Assembly: GCA_037189665.1 (NCBI GenBank)
Contig: JBBCIV010000076.1
Coordinates: 1 to 8,388, forward strand
Source: BPJO01 sp037189665
Lineage (GTDB): Bacteria; Planctomycetota; Phycisphaerae; Tepidisphaerales; Tepidisphaeraceae
Direction: 5' to 3'
Length of the DNA: 8,388 nt
Below, piece after piece: positions 1 to 6,365 of the stretch (the stretch's first letter is position 1; every line of letters starts with the position of its first letter). The translations under genes and the position numbers were made by a program. A model generated the notes under the pieces. That model was not told where the DNA came from and made no database searches. It saw only the letters and a program-made list of their open reading frames with translations.

Positions 1-1025
1 CCGCCCCAGTCGGCGGCGATGACGGGGAGCGCGACGGCCATCGCTTCCATGACCACCGCCCCGCCGCACTCGCGAAGGCTGGGGAAGACCAGCGCGTCGG
101 CCTTGCTGAGGATCGCGGCGGAGTCCTTGTAGTTCTTCCAGCCGTGGAACGTGACGTGATCGCCGATGCCCAGTTTCGCCGCCAGCGCCTCCAGGCTTGG
201 CCGCACGTCGCCTTCGCCGACGATGTCGAGGCGCGCGTCGTATTGCTTCGCGACCGGGACGAACGCCTCCAACAGCAAGTCGACCATCTTGAAGTCGACC
301 AGCCGGCCAAGGAACGCAAACCGCGGCTTCGCACCGGGCTCACGCGTGCGGGCCGAATCCCACGAACCGAGGTCCACCGCGTTCGCGATCAGGTGCACCA
401 CCTTGCCCTTAACGCCCGGCGGCAGCGCCTTGGCGGTTCGCTCGTTCGACACGAGGATCACGTTCGCCCGCAGCTTGCCGGGGATGAGATAGTTCGCGAT
501 CTTTCCGCCGATCCGTCCGAACGCCACCGACCAGCGCACCAGCGAACTCTCCATATACTTGAACGCCGGCGGATAGTTGATGTCGCCGTTCAGCGGGCCG
601 ATCACCATCGGCACGCCGAATCCGTACAACGCGCTCGGCTGCTTGGGCGAAATCGGGATCGGCTGGTGGACGACCTGGATCTGCTTCTCCTGAACGACCT
701 GCTTCACCACCTTGCGTTGCCACCGCTGCGTGATCAGGTGTCCCAGCGCTCCGAACGTGCTGATGCGGAACTGATGCGGAAACGGCTTGCCCGCCTTCCA
801 CAGAAACCCGTGCAGCCAGGTTTCGGGCGCGAAATAGACGCGGCTGATGTCGTCGCCGAGGAGCGCGGTCAACTCTTTTTTGCAGCGCTCATGCACGCAC
901 AGCCAGACTTCGACGCCGCGTTTGCGCAGCGTCCGAAAATAATGCACCGGCCGCGCGGATTCGCCGCCCATCTTGAGGGATGCGTTGTCACAGACGATCA
1001 TCACGCGCGGCAAAGTCTCGTTCAT
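1..1025 (-). CDS. GT4-family glycosyltransferase, C-terminus cut by window edge
   Basis: Reading leftward from ATG at 1025-1023, 341 complete codons stay open to the window edge. The product is a GT-B fold retaining glycosyltransferase that would transfer a sugar from an activated donor (nucleotide sugar) in glycan, exopolysaccharide or lipid-linked sugar synthesis at the cytoplasmic side. Seen: an N-terminal beta strand and glycine-rich acceptor loop (RVMIVCDNASLKMGGES, residues 7-23), a linker followed by IANAVDLGSW (213-222), the donor-domain entry FLGRLVDFKMVDLLLEAF (238-255), IVGEGD (268-273), FHGW (293-296), and the GT4 EX7E signature with E319 and E327 in LRECGGAVVMEAMA. What is missing is only the last few dozen residues. 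No strong Shine-Dalgarno is visible; a GTG directly precedes the ATG and could also serve. It is divergent from the isomerase gene, with 67 bp between. Donor and acceptor cannot be told from sequence. Confidence 0.9.
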   Translation of the reverse strand, partial: MNETLPRVMIVCDNASLKMGGESARPVHYFRTLRKRGVEVWLCVHERCKKELTALLGDDISRVYFAPETWLHGFLWKAGKPFPHQFRISTFGALGHLITQRWQRKVVKQVVQEKQIQVVHQPIPISPKQPSALYGFGVPMVIGPLNGDINYPPAFKYMESSLVRWSVAFGRIGGKIANYLIPGKLRANVILVSNERTAKALPPGVKGKVVHLIANAVDLGSWDSARTREPGAKPRFAFLGRLVDFKMVDLLLEAFVPVAKQYDARLDIVGEGDVRPSLEALAAKLGIGDHVTFHGWKNYKDSAAILSKADALVFPSLRECGGAVVMEAMAVALPVIAADWG

Positions 1026-1092
1026 CACGTATCTCGCTTATCGGCCATTCCGCCGCGCGATCTTACTCGGATGTCCTCTACAGGAAAAAACC
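1026..1092. promoter_or_regulatory. Divergent intergenic region between glycosyltransferase and isomerase
   Basis: These 67 bp must contain the leftward start signals of the glycosyltransferase and the rightward signals of the isomerase, unless the latter has an internal promoter inside the glycosyltransferase gene. An AGGA at 1082-1085, nine bases or so before the isomerase ATG at 1093, is a plausible ribosome binding site and decides that start. I cannot place convincing -35/-10 boxes on either strand. Confidence 0.4.
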
Positions 1093-1911
1093 ATGCCTGA
1101 CCTCAAAACTGCCGCCGTCCACACGATGACCAACAAATCCTGGACCCTCGCCCAGTGCTGCGACAAGTACGCCGCCGCCGGATTCGGGGGAATCAGCGTG
1201 TGGCGGAACGTGATCGAGCCGATCGGCCTGGCCGAGGCGTCGAAAATCGTCCGCGCCAGCGGGCTGAAGGTGCCAGCATTGGTTCGCGGCGGGTTCTTCC
1301 CCGCGTTCGACGAATCGAAGCGTCAGGCCGCGATCGACGACAACAAGCGCTGCATTGACGAGGCCGCCGGCATTGGCGCGGAGATGGTGGTGCTGGTCGT
1401 CGGCGCGGTGGTCGGCATGCCGCTGGCCGAGGCCCGCAAGCAGATCGCCGACGGCATCGGCAAATGCCTCGACCACGCCGCCAGGAACAACGTCAAGCTC
1501 GCCATCGAGCCGCTCCACCCCATGTACGCCGCCGACCGGTCTGCCATCAACCGCATGAAGGAGGCGCGGCTGGTATACGAAGAGTTAAAATCGCCGTGGG
1601 TCGGCATCGCGTGCGACGTGTATCATGTTTGGTGGGACCCGGACCTCGAAGAGGAGATCGCTCTGGCGGGCAGACAGGGCACGCTCTTCGGCTTCCACGT
1701 CTGCGACTGGCGGCCGAACACGCGCGATCTGCTCAACGATCGCGGCGTGATGGGCGAGGGCGCGATCGACATCAAGACCATCCGCTCATGGGTGGAACGC
1801 GCCGGCTTCAAAGGGCCGAACGAGATCGAGATTTTCTCCACTGAAAAGTGGGCGCTCGACCAGGACGAATATCTCGCTCAACTGAAAACCGCGTACGTCG
1901 AACACGTGTAG
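1093..1911 (+). CDS. Sugar phosphate isomerase/epimerase-like TIM-barrel protein
   Basis: A 272-residue protein of the xylose-isomerase-like / AP-endonuclease-2 TIM-barrel family (PF01261 type), which binds a divalent metal and usually isomerises or epimerises ketoses, inososes or keto-sugar acids in the cytoplasm. Likely metal ligands fall in the expected strands: E139 (LAIEPLHP), D175 with H178 (ACDVYHVWW), H202 (GFHVCDW) and E247 (EIEIFS). The stretch VMGEGAIDIKTIRSWVE (219-235) is typical of the C-terminal part. Start: ATG 1093 is chosen over longer in-frame options because AGGA lies just upstream and the first strand KTAAVHTMT begins at once; an upstream extension to 973 would overlap the divergent glycosyltransferase. 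The sulfatase follows 46 bp downstream on the same strand, suggesting joint use in breakdown of a modified sugar. Substrate is unknown; inosose or ketose are the usual options. Confidence 0.88.
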   Translation: MPDLKTAAVHTMTNKSWTLAQCCDKYAAAGFGGISVWRNVIEPIGLAEASKIVRASGLKVPALVRGGFFPAFDESKRQAAIDDNKRCIDEAAGIGAEMVVLVVGAVVGMPLAEARKQIADGIGKCLDHAARNNVKLAIEPLHPMYAADRSAINRMKEARLVYEELKSPWVGIACDVYHVWWDPDLEEEIALAGRQGTLFGFHVCDWRPNTRDLLNDRGVMGEGAIDIKTIRSWVERAGFKGPNEIEIFSTEKWALDQDEYLAQLKTAYVEHV

Positions 1912-1943
1912 CGCGGCAGGGAAGCATTCGCGCGCGGCTGCCG

Positions 1944-1957
1944 CTATAGTGCGCTCT
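1944..1957 (+). promoter_or_regulatory. Possible -10 element for a leaderless sulfatase transcript
   Basis: TATAGT at 1945-1950 ends seven bases before the ATG at 1958, so a transcript initiated at normal spacing would start at or next to the start codon. No Shine-Dalgarno is present in front of this ATG, which fits leaderless translation. A -35 box is not convincing. The sequence CTATAGTGCGCTC resembles CTACACTGTCGCTC in front of the permease gene on the other strand. Confidence 0.35.
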
Positions 1958-3370
1958 ATGTCGAATCGGCCGCCGAACATCCTGCTTATCACGACGGATC
2001 AACAACGCCACGACGCGCTGGGCATCAACGGCAACCCGGTTCTGAAGACGCCGAACCTCGACGCGCTGGCGGCGCGAGGAACGAACTTCTCGCGATGCTA
2101 TGTGAGTTGCCCCGTCTGCATCCCCGCACGCCGAACACTGCTCAGCGGCCTTCATCCGGATACGCACGGCATGCAGGGCTATCGCGACGGGTGGGATTTC
2201 GATCCCGCCCACACGCTGCCCGGCTGCCTGAGCAAGGCGGGGTATCAGACGCAACTCGTCGGAAAGCTTCACCAGCACCCGCAGCGAAAGCGGTTTGGCT
2301 ACGATCACATGATCCTCAGCGACTCCGCGAACGACCGGCCGACGTCGCCCTCGCAACGGCATAATGAATACACCGCGTGGCTTGCGGATCGCGGTTTCTC
2401 GCATCACTCCAACGCCCACGGCATCAGCGGCAACGGCCGGCTCGCCCGGCCATGGACGGCGAGCGAGGAACTGCACCACACCAGTTGGGTAGCCGAGCAG
2501 GCAGCGAGGTTTTTCGATACGACGCGCGACCCGTCGGCGCCGTGGTTTCTGCACGTCAGCTTCGTCGCGCCGCATCCGCCGCTGATCCCGCCGCAGGCGT
2601 ATTGGGATCGATATGCGAATCGCGCGGACATGCGTCCCACGATCGGCGAGTGGGCGCCGACCGGCACGCCCCGGCCGGGCCTGGCGCCGGATTCGGCGAA
2701 CGGCCCGTTCGACCCGGAGGAAATCCGCCTCGCCACCGCCGGCTATTACGGGCTGATCAACCACCTCGACGATCGCATCGCCTACGTGATCGACCGGTTC
2801 TTCGAATACCGCAACCCGCGCGCCGGCGAGCCGGTCTACATCCTCTTCAGCTCCGATCACGGCGAGATGCTCGGCGACCATCACCTGTATCGCAAATCGC
2901 TCCCTTACGAAGGATCAACGCACGTGCCGCTGTTCGTCAGCGGGCGGAACGTCGACGTGCCGCGCGGCACGTGCGATGCGCTCTGCGGCTGGGAAGACCT
3001 GATGCCGACGATCCTCGACCTCGCCGGCGTGCCGATCCCCGACGGCGTCGACGGCCGCTCACTTGTGCCCACCATGCGAGGCGGCTCACCACCGCGAGAG
3101 GCGATGCACGGCGTATGCCTCGACAAATCGCCCCACCGTTGGGTCGTCGCCGGCCGGCACAAGTACGTCTGGTTTACGAAGACGAATGAAGAACAGTTGT
3201 TCGACGTGATCGCCGATCCGAAAGAATGTCGCGACCTCTCGGCCAACGCCGAACTGATCGCGCCGATGCGCGATCACATGAGGACCGCCGCTGAGCGGTC
3301 GAACATGCCGTACGACCGCGCCGAACTCAAACCGTGCGCCAACCGCACGCCAGCCGCCCTTGGCTTCTAA
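1958..3370 (+). CDS. Type I (formylglycine) sulfatase, cytoplasmic
   Basis: A 470-residue member of the alkaline-phosphatase-superfamily S1 sulfatases, hydrolysing a sulfate ester (or a related phosphonate/phosphate ester). Seen: metal-binding TTDQQRHD at the N-terminus (D14); the CxPxR maturation and active-site motif CIPAR (54-58), with C54 the residue converted to formylglycine; GKLH (102-105); APHPP with H206; SSDHGEMLGDH (298-308) carrying D300 and H301; K313; and a C-terminal HKYVWF...EQLFDVIADPKE block (401-423) usual in the family. Length is normal. There is no signal peptide: the first strand starts at residue 8, so it should act in the cytoplasm on an imported substrate. ATG 1958 is preferred to an in-frame GTG at 1949, because the family's first beta strand starts right after it. 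No formylglycine-generating enzyme is in the window. The neighbouring isomerase suggests a sulfated sugar or polyol substrate, which is inference. Confidence 0.93.
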   Translation: MSNRPPNILLITTDQQRHDALGINGNPVLKTPNLDALAARGTNFSRCYVSCPVCIPARRTLLSGLHPDTHGMQGYRDGWDFDPAHTLPGCLSKAGYQTQLVGKLHQHPQRKRFGYDHMILSDSANDRPTSPSQRHNEYTAWLADRGFSHHSNAHGISGNGRLARPWTASEELHHTSWVAEQAARFFDTTRDPSAPWFLHVSFVAPHPPLIPPQAYWDRYANRADMRPTIGEWAPTGTPRPGLAPDSANGPFDPEEIRLATAGYYGLINHLDDRIAYVIDRFFEYRNPRAGEPVYILFSSDHGEMLGDHHLYRKSLPYEGSTHVPLFVSGRNVDVPRGTCDALCGWEDLMPTILDLAGVPIPDGVDGRSLVPTMRGGSPPREAMHGVCLDKSPHRWVVAGRHKYVWFTKTNEEQLFDVIADPKECRDLSANAELIAPMRDHMRTAAERSNMPYDRAELKPCANRTPAALGF

Positions 3371-3380
3371 GCGATCGCCT

Positions 3381-3428
3381 GTGAAATCGCGCCGTTGCTC
3401 CGGCAGGGCACGCCATTCACGATTTCAC
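3381..3428. repeat. Stem-loop just downstream of sulfatase
   Basis: GTGAAATCG (3381-3389) and CGATTTCAC (3420-3428) form a perfect 9-bp stem starting ten bases after the sulfatase stop, with a smaller GCCG/CGGC hairpin inside the loop. There is no T-tract, so it is not a standard intrinsic terminator, though it could protect a 3' end. Its right arm is shared with the left end of the MITE-like element that begins at 3415, so the two structures are mutually exclusive in RNA. Confidence 0.45.
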
Positions 3429-3609
3429 ATGAGGAATGCGCCACAGAGGCGCAGAGAAAACCGCTGAAATTCCTTTCAGGGTATTCCACGATTTCGAGCG
3501 AATTTGTCGATCAGGAATGGGAAGCGGATTTTCACAATCTAATCTGTTTTCCCCTGTGGCTCTGTGGCTCTGTGGCTCTGTGGCCAATGCTTGATGCGAA
3601 ATCGTGTAT
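3415..3609. repeat. MITE-like inverted-repeat element, about 195 bp
   Basis: The left arm (3415-3448, starting ATTCACGATTTCACAT and ending GCCACAGAG) matches the reverse complement of the right end (3609-3576, ATACACGATTTCGCAT... GCCACAGAG) at 27 of 34 positions by hand alignment. Inward, the left arm continues to CAGAGAAAAC (ending 3461) and the right arm, after extra CCACAGAG units, reaches the corresponding GGGAAAAC (3546-3553 on the plus strand as GTTTTCCC). The core has no gene, only a small CTGAAA/TTTCAG hairpin (3464-3479) and a third internal CACGATTT at 3487. No clear target-site duplication is seen. This is the architecture of a non-autonomous element or large REP-like structure. 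An outer-arm copy recurs at 7347-7364. Confidence 0.6.
3554..3585. repeat. Tandem array, four copies of an 8-bp unit
   Basis: CTGTGGCT is repeated at 3554, 3562 and 3570, with a fourth copy CTGTGGCC at 3578, without spacers. It lies inside the right arm of the inverted-repeat element, whose left arm has only one and a half copies of the complementary unit, so the array looks like a local expansion by slippage. The unit length is not a multiple of three and no gene covers it. Confidence 0.85.
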
Positions 3610-3675
3610 TACAACTATATCTCCGCTGGCCCTCGACACTGGCCGAAGAAAGACGCCCGACCTCGTTTGCGATTC

Positions 3676-3858
3676 CTACAGCACGTTTCCTTCACGGTCT
3701 GTCTTGAGCAACCCTTTTGAACAGTCCAGCAGGACGAGAATATTACCAAACGGGTCCTTGACCACCACGCATTGGCCGATGCGAATGTCGAAGGGGCCGA
3801 CTACAACCGAGCCACCGGATGCGGCGATCTTCTCGGCCGCGGCGGAGATAGTCAGGCG
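3676..3858 (-). pseudogene. Remnant of a VOC (glyoxalase/bleomycin-resistance-like) protein, C-terminal half
   Basis: On the minus strand 60 codons are open from 3858 down to a TAG at 3678-3676, and they encode a recognisable VOC-superfamily C-terminus: AEKIAASGGSVVVGPFDIRI, then GQCVVVKDPFGN, LVLLDCSKG and LLKTDREGNVL. These small metal-binding proteins are normally about 115-130 residues, so roughly the N-terminal half is absent. An in-frame TGA at 3861-3859 closes the frame upstream and there is no start codon, so it cannot be expressed as it stands. Its 5' end overlaps the 3' end of the GNAT-like frame by 7 bp in another reading frame, which suggests a deletion that fused two gene tails. 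Codon use (AAT ATT, TCA AAA, TTG) is less GC-biased than in the neighbours. Confidence 0.7.
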
Positions 3859-4184
3859 TCAAAGGTCACGGCCATCAGCCGGAAGTGGAAGTCTTCGGGG
3901 CCGCGGCCGGCGGCGGTCGCGGCTCGGACGGCATCCGTCACGCTGGGCGGCATTCCGCCATGGGTCCATCGGGGAAGTTGGGTCAGGTCCTCGGTGTATC
4001 CCAAATCGCGGTAGCCCAGCCTGGCGAAGGTGGTCCAGGGGAGTCCGCCGCTCAGATGCAGCAGTGCGGGCAGATCGGCGGGCAACGCCGAGGCCAGAAC
4101 CGTGCGATAGCCATGCTCGCGCGCCCACGTGCCCGTGTCGGTGCGTCGTTCAACCGCACAGGAGTGAGTACATCCCTGCGCCAC
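3852..4184 (-). pseudogene. Truncated GNAT-like open frame, N-terminus replaced by repeat
   Basis: A 110-codon frame ending with TGA at 3854-3852. From about 4130 downward the codons are strongly GC3-biased and the protein reads like real coding sequence: WAREHGYRTVL, then LLHLSGGLPWTTFARLGYRD, and a tail ending EDFHFRLMAVTFDA. The pattern of AREHGYR followed by FARLGYRDLG resembles the last helix-strand part of GNAT acetyltransferases, but I see no acetyl-CoA-binding Q/RxxGxG/A loop, which should lie upstream. The only available start (GTG at 4184) sits inside the palindromic repeat at 4180-4216, and residues 1-18 look non-coding. The best reading is a gene truncated at the repeat. It could instead be a small gene of unknown family; the GNAT label is tentative. 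Confidence 0.4.
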
Positions 4185-4216
4185 CCATCTGGCTGCACGG
4201 CTCGCAGACCTGTGGC
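4180..4216. repeat. Palindromic dispersed repeat, copy A
   Basis: GCCAC...TCTG (4180-4191) pairs with CAGA...GTGGC (4205-4216), giving an interrupted stem around a GCTGCACGGCTCG loop. The first 23 bases (4180-4202) recur at 6397-6419 with two differences. It marks the upstream limit of the GNAT-like remnant. Confidence 0.6.
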
Positions 4217-4270
4217 ACTCGCTAAACGGATGGCGCGCTTACGCAGTTGATAGCGCCAAATGAAGAACGT

Positions 4271-4296
4271 GCAGGGCAGGTTGAAACCTGCCCTGC
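4271..4296. repeat. Perfect 26-bp palindrome
   Basis: GCAGGGCAGGTT (4271-4282) is followed by GA and then its exact reverse complement AACCTGCCCTGC (4285-4296). It would form a very stable hairpin in RNA from either strand or a cruciform. No T-tract follows on the plus strand, and none precedes it that would make a minus-strand terminator. It lies about 200 bp before the sigma-factor start and looks like a REP-type element rather than a terminator. Confidence 0.7.
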
Positions 4297-4381
4297 GAGA
4301 CTGTTCAATTTGAGTGATGTCGCCATCATCTCCAACGTAAGCGGCTTGACGACTCAACATGACGAAGCGGACATCGACAGC

Positions 4382-4417
4382 CGGCGGCACAGGCACGAAT
4401 ATGTCCCTGTGCCGCCG
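4382..4417. repeat. Long hairpin upstream of the sigma-factor gene
   Basis: CGGCGGCACAGGCAC (4382-4396) and GTCCCTGTGCCGCCG (4403-4417) pair at 14 of 15 positions around a GAATAT loop. It ends 78 bp before the sigma-factor ATG, so it is either a REP-like element or part of the 5' leader if transcription begins upstream of it. The stretch from 4217 to 4495 otherwise holds only the 26-bp palindrome and no gene. Confidence 0.65.
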
Positions 4418-4495
4418 CTGGCGCATTAAAACGGGTCGAGGCGCATCATTCTGGTGACGGCTCACTCGGAGGGCCGTCTGGAGCGATGGGATAGG

Positions 4496-6319
4496 ATGAC
4501 CGACGATCATTTATTGCGGGCCTTTGTGGCCGAACGCTCGGCTGAGGCGTTTGGCGAGATCGTGCGGCGGTACGCCGGCATGGTGTTCGGCGTGGCGCTG
4601 CGGGTGACGGCCGACCGCGCGGCGGCGGAGGACGTGGCCCAGGATTGCTTCTTCAAGCTGACGCAGCGGGCCGATCAGGTCCGCGATTCGCTTCCCGGTT
4701 GGCTGCACCAGGTGGCGCTCAACCGGGCGAGGGAATTCATCCGCGGCGACGCCGCCCGCCGCCGTCACGAGCAGGCCGTCGCGATCCAGCCCGACGCGGC
4801 GAATGACGGGGGAACGACGTGGGCCGACGTCGCGCCGTTGGTCGATGAGGCACTGGCCGATCTGCCCGAGGAACTGCGTGTGCCGCTGGTCGAGCATTTT
4901 CTCTGCGGCCGACCGCAGGCCGACGTGGCGGCGCGGTTGGGCGTCAACCAGGGCACGATCTCGCGCCGGATCGAGCGCGGTCTGGAGCGCGTGCGCGAGC
5001 ATCTGCGTCAAGCGGGCGTCGTGACGCCGACCATCGCCGGGCTGATGGTGCTGCTGACATCCAACGCCGTCGAGGCCGCGCCGCCGACGTTGGTCGCCGC
5101 GTTGGGCAAGGTCAACCTGGCCGGCACGGCCAGCGGTCGCGGGACCGGCGGCATCGTCCAAGGCATCTCCGCGGGCAAGATCGCGATCGCCGTCGCGTGC
5201 CTCCTCGCGTTGATCGTCGCCGCAATGCTCATCATGCACACCGCAACGCAACCACCCCAACCACCGGGAGCAGCCGCCATGCCTGTCAACGTGAATTCCC
5301 ATGTCGTCCGCGAAGGGAATCGTGTGTCGATCGACAACGTGCCGCCGGCGGCGGGCAACGGCAACGGGTACGTCCGCGGATTGGAGACGATGTTGGCCCA
5401 CGCGGGAACACCCGTGAATTACGAGCGGCTGATGGGCCTGTCCGGCATCGCGTTCATCACGCAGGCCGACATCGAGCATCGTTGGGAGGGGAAGATCGAC
5501 GTGGGCTGGTGGCCGCTGGATCCGTGGGGCCTGCAATTGCGACGCGATTTTCTGGGCCGGGCAATCGGCTGTTCGCTGAGCGAAGTCGGTTGGGTCAGCT
5601 TCACGTCCGATCAGTACGCCGAGATCAGCGGCCGTTTGCCGCAGGTCTATCACGAACAGATCGAACCGCACGTGAAGCGATCGATCGACGCGGGCCGCCC
5701 GGTGCTGGCGATGGGCGATTTCGGGTTCGTCATCAGCGGTTACGACGGCGAGACGGCCAAGCCGCCCGTGTGGGGCCGGTGCGGATGGGGCACGGCCAGC
5801 CGAATCGATCGCGCCGAGTCCTGGCCGATCGGACTGCTGATGCTCGGCTCGCGTGCGACCCCGATGAACCCTGACGAGGCGGACTTCGAGGCGCTGCGTT
5901 TCGCCGTGGCCCTGGCCCACGATCAGGCCGGGCCGACGGAGGATCGGTGGCGACATCGTCGCTTCACCGGTCAGAAGGCTTACGCCGCATGGGCGTCGCT
6001 GCTGCGAAACACGGACGAGCCGCTGGAGGATCGCCATCACGCGAACATGAAGTTTCGCCTGCGCGACAACCGCACCGCCGCCGTCGCGTACTTACGCGGC
6101 ATCGCCGAACGCCGCCAGGGCGATACCGCCGAAGCCCTGCGGAAGGCCGTGTCCAGCTACGAGCGCGTGCTGCAACTGCTGGCGACGCTGCGCCCCGAAG
6201 GCCTCGCCGCCAATCACACTGCCCGACGCGACATGGCCGACGTCGTCGACCGGATCGCGATCGCCGAAGCCGAAGCCGTCCAGGAGATCGAGCGGGCATT
6301 GACGATGATGAAACCCTGA
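4496..6319 (+). CDS. ECF sigma factor fused through a membrane helix to a BtrH-N/C39-like domain
   Basis: A 607-residue protein. Residues 1-90 are sigma-70 region 2 (LLRAFVAERSAEAFGEIVRR; AEDVAQDCFFKL at 44-55; GWLHQVALNRAREF at 68-81). Residues 110-175 are region 4 with the HTH DVAARLGVNQGTISRRIERG (143-162). After a hydrophobic, alanine-rich linker comes one transmembrane helix at about 227-248, then a proline-rich spacer (251-263). The rest, 270-607, would be outside the membrane if the N-terminus is cytoplasmic. It contains GLETMLAHAGTPVNYERLMG and LSGIAF (295-320), VLAMGDFGFVISGYD (403-417) and FTGQKAYAAWASLL (490-503). This order recalls BtrH-N/C39-like papain-fold proteins, but the position where those usually carry Cys reads GNGYVRGLE. 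Role: an ECF sigma factor whose activity is presumably gated by its own extracytoplasmic sensor; no anti-sigma gene adjoins. ATG 4496 is preferred over GTG 4454 because ECF proteins typically open with xDDxLLRAF. Confidence 0.85.
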   Translation: MTDDHLLRAFVAERSAEAFGEIVRRYAGMVFGVALRVTADRAAAEDVAQDCFFKLTQRADQVRDSLPGWLHQVALNRAREFIRGDAARRRHEQAVAIQPDAANDGGTTWADVAPLVDEALADLPEELRVPLVEHFLCGRPQADVAARLGVNQGTISRRIERGLERVREHLRQAGVVTPTIAGLMVLLTSNAVEAAPPTLVAALGKVNLAGTASGRGTGGIVQGISAGKIAIAVACLLALIVAAMLIMHTATQPPQPPGAAAMPVNVNSHVVREGNRVSIDNVPPAAGNGNGYVRGLETMLAHAGTPVNYERLMGLSGIAFITQADIEHRWEGKIDVGWWPLDPWGLQLRRDFLGRAIGCSLSEVGWVSFTSDQYAEISGRLPQVYHEQIEPHVKRSIDAGRPVLAMGDFGFVISGYDGETAKPPVWGRCGWGTASRIDRAESWPIGLLMLGSRATPMNPDEADFEALRFAVALAHDQAGPTEDRWRHRRFTGQKAYAAWASLLRNTDEPLEDRHHANMKFRLRDNRTAAVAYLRGIAERRQGDTAEALRKAVSSYERVLQLLATLRPEGLAANHTARRDMADVVDRIAIAEAEAVQEIERALTMMKP

Positions 6320-6365
6320 ACGCTGAAAGCCGAGCGATGACAGCACCTCGCCGTCACTTGTGCCA

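Noticed and set aside
144..1100. A 318-codon plus-strand open frame
   Set aside because: It is the antisense shadow of the glycosyltransferase, is rich in Arg/His/Asp with no family motifs, and runs into the isomerase start.
1949..1957. GTG as alternative sulfatase start
   Set aside because: It adds only three residues, overlaps the candidate -10 box, and has no ribosome binding site.
1808..2884. A 358-codon minus-strand open frame opposite the sulfatase
   Set aside because: Shadow of the sulfatase; no recognisable motif and strong antisense bias.
3554..3585. CRISPR-like repetition
   Set aside because: The 8-bp units are contiguous with no spacers, so it is a microsatellite-type tandem array, not a CRISPR.
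3395..4225. A 276-codon plus-strand open frame in the gene-poor stretch
   Set aside because: It crosses the inverted-repeat element, the tandem array and the antisense of the VOC and GNAT-like remnants; no part resembles a protein family.
4052..4510. A 152-codon minus-strand open frame upstream of the sigma gene
   Set aside because: Its translation is built from three palindromic repeats read as protein and overlaps the GNAT-like frame; no domain seen.
4511..6040. A 509-codon minus-strand open frame opposite the sigma-factor gene
   Set aside because: Composition is typical of an antisense frame in high-GC DNA (Arg, Asp, His, Gln rich) and it shows no domain, whereas the plus-strand frame has clear sigma motifs.
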